The notes under the pieces are model-generated. The model saw nothing but the letters and a program-made list of their open reading frames with translations, searched no databases and was not told the origin of the DNA. This document shows positions 57,601 through 64,000 of a stretch of 64,000 bases of DNA, in pieces (positions within the stretch are counted from its first letter, which is position 1; every line of letters starts with the position of its first letter). Where the stretch lies: contig JAJQJQ010000020.1 of NCBI GenBank assembly GCA_028622995.1, positions 1,922,001 through 1,986,000 of the forward strand, read 5' to 3'. Source of the DNA: Panagrolaimus kolymaensis. Its lineage: Eukaryota; Nematoda; Chromadorea; Rhabditida; Panagrolaimidae. Made by a program: the position numbers and the translations under genes.

Positions 57601-58960
57601 AGAATGTCCTGGTGTTGAATTCGAATTCAATATGCGTGATCTTCTTCGTTGGGCATAATTTATCCAAGAATTTCATGATATTTCTGTTGGAGCTGTAATT
57701 CTTTACATCAATCGCTTACCATCCTTGCCTCTTCAACATTCTGCACGAACATGTTTTGGTATTGAAATGATTCGTCCTAAAGCAAATTTGTTCTTTGACG
57801 AGGAAAATGGTATCTGTTTTGGCCAAAAGAAGTTCACGTTATATGTTAAGGATTTGCCAAAACAAAGAAACTGATGCCTCTTAACTTCTTGGAACTTATG
57901 AACAAGTTTGTTTTATACTTTTGAGTTCAGAAATCATATTTATTTTTAAGTGCTTGATAATGAAATGATCGAAGAATGCTATGTTGAATTTTGTAACATT
58001 TTAAAATTGCCAAAAGTTACTGAACTTTCAGAAGAACAATCTCAACTAATTTTACAAGAATTAGAATCCATTGAACCAACTGATATTCATCATCTTCGAT
58101 GCATAGTCACTTAAATAGCTGCTTTAGTTAAAAACGGTAAGATTTTCTTCTGATTTGACTTATAAAATATCTTTTTATCTTTCAGCTGCTCAAGAAAAAT
58201 TAAACATCATTGCTACTAAACTATCTAAAGTTTATCTTCGATCTGAATGGAGAAGCAGTATTTTTGTCGAAGCTTATCGTAATGGAGATTGGCTTCTAAT
58301 TGAAGATGTGAATTGTTGCAGTGCAGCTGTTGTGGATCGTCTTAATTGGTGTCTGAAGATGGTGGAAAGCTTGTTTTGTTGCCTGAACAAATTGATGGAA
58401 ACATTGAAGAAATTAAACCATATCCATCTTTTCGTGTTTTCTTTACAATGGACGCTAAAAATGGTTTACTTTCACGAGCTTACAATGGACGCTAAAAATG
58501 GTTTACTTTCACGAGTCCCTGACACTTCGTTACAACGACACTTCGTTACGGTACACTTCGTTACGACACTTCGTTACAGTACAGTTCGTTACAGATTATT
58601 CGTTACAACGTACACTTCGTTACGAAATATTCGTAAATTTTAAATTCTAAGAATGTGATTAAGGCTGAGACTGAGCCTAAAACTAAGCATAAGAAACTAA
58701 GTAACTGAGCCTAAACACAGTAAAAGATGATGAATTATCGGTAAGAATGTGTAAACCGTAACGAAGTGTAGTAACGAAGAGTCATGGATTTGTAACGAAG
58801 TGTCTGTTGTAACGAAGTGTACGTAACGAACTGTCTGTAACGAACTGTCCGTAACGAACTGTTTGTAACGAACTGTCCGTAACGAAGTGTCTATTTCCCT
58901 ACTTTCACTAGCAATGAAAAATCGTTGCGTTGAATATTGTATCAATGAAGAAAACAACTG
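57601..58960 (+). pseudogene. Midasin AAA6, interrupted
   Basis: FEFNMRDLLRWA (57618) closes AAA5. After several stops, YRNGDWLLIEDVNCCSAAVV (58275) matches the AAA6 SGDWLLMDNVNFCNPSVL block. FRVFFTMDAKNGLLSRA (58432) is separated from AMKNRCVEYCIN (58911) by a foldback element. The Walker A region was not found. Confidence 0.8.
58504..58908. mobile_element. Foldback element with tandem-repeat arms
   Basis: A 9-bp target duplication TACTTTCAC lies at 58504-58512 and 58900-58908. The left arm (58521-58630) is a run of ACACTTCGTTAC-type units 13-15 bp apart; the right arm (58750-58890) is the same unit in reverse (GTAACGAAGTGT), about eight copies. The centre (58640-58745) is unrelated. The 9-bp duplication suggests a Mutator-like mover; the arms resemble Galileo/FB-type repeats. 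Confidence 0.85.
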
Positions 58961-60830
58961 GTTTGGTGACTTCGACAGTGCTTTAAATGTTTTGCTGTTT
59001 AAAGAACCTCTAATGTGCTCAACTTTTGATGGAGAATGGGAATCTGAAACAGACATGGAGAAATTGAAAAATTGTTTAAGAACGCCTGCTCGCTCCAATG
59101 TCTCGTTAGAAGAAAGATTATCTGAATTTCCAAACGTTTTGAAACTTACTTTCTCTTTATCAGACGCTATCAAAACTGATAAAGTTTCATTTAAAATCTT
59201 GCCACCTTCATCGCATCGTAATCCACCTAATCTTCTGTCTAAAAACCGACAACTTCGTTTGCCATTTGCTGAACATCCTTTATTCATAAAAAAACCATCT
59301 TTGGTGTTGTTCCTGATGTTTCGTTTTCTGAATTGCAAATTGAAGAATTCAATAGAATAGCTGAACTTATGAAAATGTCCAATGTACCAAAGAATATGAA
59401 CTTTGTCTGTTTTGTTTATCTATTCTAACGGCAGCTCCTGAGTGTTTGACACAAAATTCTGTGTTATACAAACTATTTGCAACTATTGATGAAGAGTTTA
59501 AGAAAAGGTTAATTGGTATTTTTATGGATTTTTACAAAAAAAATCTAGAATTCTAAGTTCCACACCTTGGGATCTACGTGTTTTCTCCAACTCTTTCGAT
59601 TATGAAGTTGACAAAATAGTTGATAGGTATGTTTTTTTTATAATCTTAAAATCTCAACATTCTTTTTAGACGTCTCTTTGATTTTATGGCACTATGGTTG
59701 AAAAGCGAAGTAGAATGTATGAAAGAACGTAAAAATCAAACATCACCATTGGCACTTTCTCTTGATTTTCATCAAGGCATAATTGATATGGCACCTCTTG
59801 GATGTGAAGCTTATAATTCTTTATCGATCGTTTGTGATAATTTGGTAAACTTCTTGGATAGACTGGAACTTCCGAATAGAGAGTGTGAAATTTTGTATAA
59901 AGGGCTTGATTTCATTTTTGATATGGCAGTTTTCATTGATCTTTCTGTTTGTCACAATGATAACGTACATCCACTTTTGCTTTTGAGTCAAATTTTACAA
60001 GTTCTTGAAATTCAATCATACAAATCAAACAATCATTTCATTTGGCAGCAACTATATGAATTGTTTAAAAGCAAAAGAAAAATCGCTGTTGAAATGTACA
60101 AATTCATTAATACTATTGGAACGTCGTCTGTTACTCAAACCACTGATTTCATAAACTCTTTGAATGCTGTTTGTGCTGTTCGACCTTTACAAGATGAAAT
60201 GGATTATCTTTCGTTGAAAGCAATGGTCGCGGAAGTTCAAGCATACTATGTGAAAGCCAGACATCGTCATCCACCTCAAAAAATTTCTTTAGATTTTCTT
60301 GTCAATGGCTTACAGAATTTATTGAAATCTTATGTTTTTATTAAACATAAAAGATTTGATGAAACTTTCATCGGTCATTTTCCTGAAGCTCCGTTGCAAC
60401 ATTTGGAAGTTATGTATCGATTTAACCATGAACAGAATTCAACAAAAGAAATGGTTTCATTTTTGACGATTTTGAACTCAAATGTAGCAACTTATAACAT
60501 CATTCCACAACTAAAGGTAAACGCATTTCATCTTGTTTAATTTATCAATTTGTTAAAAATTTTAGACTGCTCATATCACGTCTATTGAAGTTTTGTTCGA
60601 TGCTCTCATTGATTTTTGGAAAGGTTTCCTATTTTCAACTACATCTTTTGCTGCGATTCCATTAAGTTCACCTGCTTCTACCTCCTGCAAAATTTCTGAA
60701 TATCAATCATTCATTTGTATTGCTCGTAATATCATACATTACTATGGTGACATTCTAAGGTTTGTTATTCTTTTTTATTATTATTGCTTTTTACCATCTA
60801 ATATTTTGGAATTTTAGAAAACAAGCAACG
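58961..60830 (+). pseudogene. Midasin linker region, mostly open
   Basis: Exons at about 58887-59360, 59686-60515 and 60566-60758 encode helical sequence (FMALWLKSEVECMKERKNQT, LLLLSQILQVLEIQSYK) expected for the midasin linker by position. By eye I cannot align it securely. A stop follows SIE at 59358 and frames shift between 59360 and 59680. Confidence 0.55.
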
Positions 60831-61095
60831 TATCAAACTCAAAATCTTTTCGGAAATATCAATGATGATCAATCATTTTTCAACGAAGCTAATCATGGTA
60901 GTGCTAATGTCATCGATTATCTTCAAAGCAACTTGCTAATGCTACAACCGCTTGTGTTCGTCATGGTGCATGCTTAGGACTTGGTATCGCCGCGTTTGGA
61001 AGACATAATCAAGATGTTTATGCTTAACTTCGTGAAACTCTTTATCAAGATGATGCCGTTGTTGGTGAAGCTGCTGATACTGCTCTTACTAAAAA
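60831..61095 (+). pseudogene. PSMD1: Fragment of 26S proteasome subunit RPN2/PSMD1
   Basis: EANHGSANVIDYLQ, then a shifted frame KQLANATTACVRHGACLGLGIAAFG, RHNQDVYA, TAA, LRETLYQDDAVVGEAADTAL. This matches the proteasome/cyclosome repeat segment of PSMD1 (HANHGGDIIDYLL...VRHGGSLGLGLAAMG...LYQDDAVTGEAAG). One frameshift and one stop in 80 codons mark it as dead. It directly follows midasin-like sequence. Confidence 0.85.
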
Positions 61096-61107
61096 CATTC
61101 TCTCTAG

Positions 61108-61512
61108 TCACTGGAAACCTTGCCGCGGTTAGAGGGCTTATTATCAATTTTTTGATAAACCAATATCCAGTGTTGTTGGCTCCCGGCTTATGATTCTCGA
61201 AAATGAGTTCTTTGCCATTGTCGACAAATTCATTAATGCTGGCTTCCGGCTTATGATTCTCGAAAATGAGTTCTTTGCTATTGTCAACAAATGCATTAAT
61301 GCTTGCTTCCGGCGGCGGTTGATTCTCGAAAAAGAGTTCCCACGCTGGTTGCTGTTTGATGATTCTCCTGAATGAGTCATCAGGGGTTTGGTTTGCGCAA
61401 GCATTGGTTCCCCGTTAAAAAAAACTAAACCCTCTAGAAGTTGGAAACCGTGACGTGGTTAGAGGGCTCATATCAAATTTCTTATTTGATAAACAAATAT
61501 CCAGCACAACAA
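61108..61512. repeat. Direct repeats enclosing a short tandem array
   Basis: Two related 65-70 bp blocks, 61113-61180 and 61440-61512, share GGAAACC..G.C..GGTTAGAGGGCT, a TATCAA/TTGATA hairpin and an ATATCCAG end. Between them GATTCTCGAAAATGAGTTCT occurs three times (61191, 61254, 61319) in units of about 63 bp, each starting with GGCTTCCGG-like sequence. Followed by a G/T-rich to A/C-rich hairpin (GGGTTTGGTTT with AAACTAAACCC). Origin unknown. Confidence 0.75.
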
Positions 61513-61718
61513 TACAAAATTTATAATAAAAAGAAAGGATATTTGTAATGAAGCAAGTAAGATATTTTTTATAGCTTTCTTCTTATTACAATTGCAAAAG
61601 CTTGTATGTACTTTTATAACATAGTCTGATCCTCATTAAGTACGAAAATAAACAAAAAAACAAACAATTTTACTAACATTTATTAAAATCAACAAAAAAT
61701 AATACATATAAAGAAAAG

Positions 61719-61819
61719 CCAAGTGTTTCGCCGTTAAAAACAAGAAACGACTCAGCCGGACACTTGGATGAAATAACGGCATCTGTAACGCTCTTCAGCG
61801 GCTGAGTTTTATGTTACAG
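61719..61819. other. Block of four interlocking inverted repeats
   Basis: Four perfect complementary pairs: CCAAGTGT 61719-61726 with 61760-61767; GCCGTTA 61730-61736 with 61774-61780; ACTCAGCCG 61750-61758 with 61799-61807; CTGTAAC 61783-61789 with 61813-61819. Their order a-b-c-a'-b'-d-c'-d' means they cross one another, so not all can form as simple hairpins. No protein coding. Could be a pseudoknotted RNA or a recombined transposon end. Confidence 0.7.
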
Positions 61820-61929
61820 GCCTTTTCACATCATTATTTGATATATCTTCGTTGTCAAACCTGAAAACAGAAAGTGAGAGTTAATTAACAAAAAAAGAAT
61901 ACGTAGACTTTCATATGTAACATTGATTT

Positions 61930-64000
61930 CTTAAATAATTCATCCATCCGAATGAGAATAGTTTGAAGCATAAGAAAAATCCCATAAGGTCAGTTTTTTT
62001 TGATTGAATTGAAGATCATCCAAAATTGAAGGAATGAGTGTGTCTTGAGCATCCGTAGTTGAAGAGAATTCAAGCAACATTTGTAGTTTGCCCAAATTTG
62101 CAAATAGCAATTTGTCCAACTTCAAGCTTTCGAAAAGCTTTTTCAATCAAGCAAACACTTTGACATGTGATCTAGAAATAAAATTTGTTAATTAAGTAAA
62201 GGATAATAAGACTTACTTCTCCCATACGGTTTTCACCCATGCTATGTGAATCATTATTACAACCATAATTTTGAAATTTCGATGTTGTTGTTTTAGTTCT
62301 TCTTAGTCAAATCCGATTTTGTCGATAATCACTAGCAATGTAAGAGACAAGACGACGCATATTTAATCGTTTGCCCGTACGGTAATCACCTCTGAAATCA
62401 AAACATTATAGCTAATTAAAGGAATTAATAAAACATACTGTAAACGATTTGCAATGCGTGGTTCAACAATTTAACGCAAATTTTCAGTTAATTCAGACGC
62501 CATTAAGGCAACTGATTCACTTAAAGAAGCATATTTTTGAGCATAATTTGTTTGAGCAGAAGATTCATCAATTTCAGGTTGAATGTTTTCCAAACTCTTT
62601 ACAGCTTGTTTAGAAAGATCAAAGAAATCTGTAGAAATATGAATCATAGTATGGGTTTGTACTTAGATGGTTAATGTGAAATCGTCATCAGTCTTGTCTA
62701 GGGCCAAAATCTTTTCGTCATCTTTTTCACCGCTATCACGAATATCATCATAATTAATTTTCATACGTTCATATTGACTTCTGGTTGATCTAGCTTCTTC
62801 AAGAGTTGATTTTCGAGTTGATCACGAGCATCGCGGTTTTCATCATTGATGTGCGCTAAATTCTTTGAATGTTGATCTAGTTCAACTTCATCCACTCTTT
62901 CGTCATGCTTATCAACGTCCATGGTTTCATCTTCTTCAGCAGGTTGAGCATGTCGTCTTCGTGGATCACGTTGGGTTGTTTATTGATTCTCGGCATGCTC
63001 ACTTTCAAGTTTTTCAGCTTCCTTTCTTCTAAAATTTCAAAAACTTTTTTTATTTTATGTTTATTAAAGATTTAACTTACGCAGCAGCCAATGATCGCGC
63101 ATCATTTGTGTCGTTTTCCCCTTTTGATGATTCTTCTTTTCTTTAGCTTCAACAGTGTCATCTTTTTCTTTATCAGCATTTTCTTTTTCTTCATCGTTCT
63201 CACCAGCTGCAGAATTTTTCTTCGTTTGTTCGTCGCTAGCAGAATGACCTTGATTATTCTTTTCAACTTCTTCGCTTTGTGCACCATTTTCGGCTTCATT
63301 TTCCTGACCATCCTCTTCTTGATTTTCATCAAGTTCCATGGTTTCTTCAGATTTTTCGTCGCCTTGTGGATCCGCTTCATCATCGGTAGCATCTTCATCA
63401 ATTGGATTATCAGCGGATGGTTCTTCATGAGTTTCGGGTGGCTGAGCTTCATCTTCTTCGAAGTTGTCAATAGTGGCTTTTTGGTTACCTTATTGTTCTT
63501 CATCTTCTTAACTTCCTTCATCTTCATTAGCAACAGTGTCGTCATTTTTCTTTGGCACCAATATCCTCGGTCTTATTATCTGCACATTCTGGACGGTCAT
63601 CAAGTTTTTTATCTTCTTGATGAGGTTTATCCCATAAGTTAGGGTCCCGTTGATTATCTTCAGGCTCTTCAACATCACCCATATTCCAATCAACATTAGG
63701 TTCTCCATCGGGCTCTTCGTTGTCGTTTTCACCTTTTTCATTTTCTTCGTTGTCAAGGTTTTCCAAATCTGCTGCGAAATCATCTTCCATTTCCAAAGGA
63801 GTTTCAGAATCTTTTGGCTTTTCTTGTGGTTCTTGATTTTCATTGGTAGCTTTTTCTTCTTCGCCCTAAATGTAAAAGAATTATTTCAAATGTAATAAAG
63901 GCTATAAAAACAAACAAACCATTAAATCATCAACTTGTCCAGTTTCTTCAATTTGTTCAGAAACATCTTTCATTCCTTGACCTTCACCCATGCCAACATT
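61930..64000 (-). pseudogene. MDN1: Midasin C-terminal part (acidic region and MIDAS), inverted
   Basis: Enters at 64000 as NVGMGEGQGMKDVSEQIEET, the start of the Asp/Glu-rich region. It continues through PNVDWNMGDVEEPEDNQRDP and ELDENQEEDGQENEAENGAQ, reaches GDYRTGKRLNMRRLVSYIAS at about 62390, DDSHSMGEN (the DxSxS MIDAS metal site) near 62240 and KLFESLKL..LGKLQMLLEFS at 62140. Lesions: frameshift after GAKEK (63545), TAA after NEDEGS, a TGA replacing Trp in RI-stop-LRRTK, and a one-base shift within the MIDAS motif. Introns remain, so this is a genomic copy, not a retrocopy. It lies opposite to the AAA part, which ends 1.1 kb away. Confidence 0.9.

Larger units (their letters stand above)
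49829..60830 (+). pseudogene. MDN1: Midasin (MDN1/Rea1) pseudogene, AAA ring to linker
   Basis: Midasin is the giant AAA ATPase that strips assembly factors from pre-60S ribosomes. Reading along + strand, with short introns, AAA modules appear in order 1, (3), 2, 3, 4, 5, 6 followed by linker sequence. The frame is broken many times by TGA, TAA and indels: for example TGA after RYSPTK (50130), TGA in LL-stop-KRDPE (50920), TAA in KTRS-stop-LLIDEI (55936) and two TGAs in the next 80 bases. Three mobile elements interrupt it. Some pieces are long and open (284 residues at 59686), so decay is recent or uneven. The start MGRKLKSKQSKEDVPSE at 49829 may be the original N-terminus. Individual modules are listed separately. 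Confidence 0.88.

Noticed and set aside
49829..60830. Stop-codon reassignment as an explanation for in-frame TGA and TAA in midasin
   Set aside because: SRP19, vps-4, gsa-1 and the LDLa gene use TAA or TGA as ordinary stops at their conserved ends, and frameshifts accompany the stops in midasin.
61719..61822. Hammerhead ribozyme on the minus strand (CTGAAGA and CGAAAC present)
   Set aside because: The required stem II between the two core strings does not form cleanly and the third stem and cleavage triplet are missing.
63091..63895. Plus-strand hydrophobic ORFs (apparent membrane proteins) at the right end
   Set aside because: They are the antisense of the Asp/Glu-rich midasin region, where GAA/GAT codons read as Phe/Ile/Ser on the other strand.

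Overview
The window is nuclear DNA of a small, AT-rich animal genome. Introns are mostly about 45-60 bp and end in T-rich TTTTAG/TTTCAG acceptors, some genes have 2 kb introns, and intergenic DNA is rich in A and T runs. Gene content (C-type lectins, a CHK/EcKinase-like kinase, gsa-1-type G alpha s, an F-box-like family of the form xEYIAKNANxKL, a divergent Hsp70 family) points to a nematode, most likely a clade IV panagrolaimid relative such as Halicephalobus or Panagrolaimus. That placement is inference from protein families recalled from memory; no rRNA or spliced-leader gene is present to prove it.

Layout. 1-4.1 kb (-): the 5' two thirds of an MRP-type ABCC transporter, cut by the window edge. 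4.9-6.3 kb (+): a C-type lectin gene. 6.4-10.4+ kb (-): a Helitron with a Rep-only ORF, a 139-bp tandem array and a recognisable hairpin/CTAG 3' end. 11.5-12.05 kb (-): a truncated PH-like gene abutting a 5'-truncated second lectin copy (12.05-12.93 kb, +). 13.3-14.2 kb (+): SRP19. 14.9-16.6 and 30.3-32.0 kb (+): two members of a degenerate Hsp70-derived family. 18.3-24.5 kb (-): a complete nine-exon G alpha s gene, followed by about 5.8 kb without a recognisable gene. 32.7-34.9 and 35.7-37.9 kb (+): a tandem pair of genes joining PRP39-like HAT repeats to an F-box-like C-terminal region. 38.9-43.6 kb (+): VPS4, with a 7TM receptor gene on the opposite strand inside its 2.6-kb intron. 44.3-46.4 kb (+): an LDLa-domain single-pass membrane protein. 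46.8-48.4 kb (-): a CHK-like kinase whose last exon is split by a 191-bp TTAA element.

From 49.8 kb to the end the window is a gene graveyard. A midasin (MDN1/Rea1) pseudogene runs on + from AAA1 to the linker (49.8-60.8 kb), with many stops and frameshifts, a partial second copy of AAA3 and three mobile insertions. It runs into a fragment of the 26S proteasome subunit RPN2/PSMD1, then repeats. The C-terminal acidic and MIDAS part of midasin follows in the opposite orientation (61.9-64 kb, -), also broken.

How it fits together: the housekeeping genes (SRP19, gsa-1, vps-4) look intact and unrelated to each other in pathway. Around them are fast-evolving family genes (lectin, Hsp70-like, HAT/F-box-like) in local duplicates and several classes of non-autonomous DNA transposon. 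I see no operon-like cluster with a single pathway. The least described items are the HAT/F-box-like chimeras, the fused Hsp70-derived proteins, and a 100-bp block of four interlocking inverted repeats at 61.72-61.82 kb.
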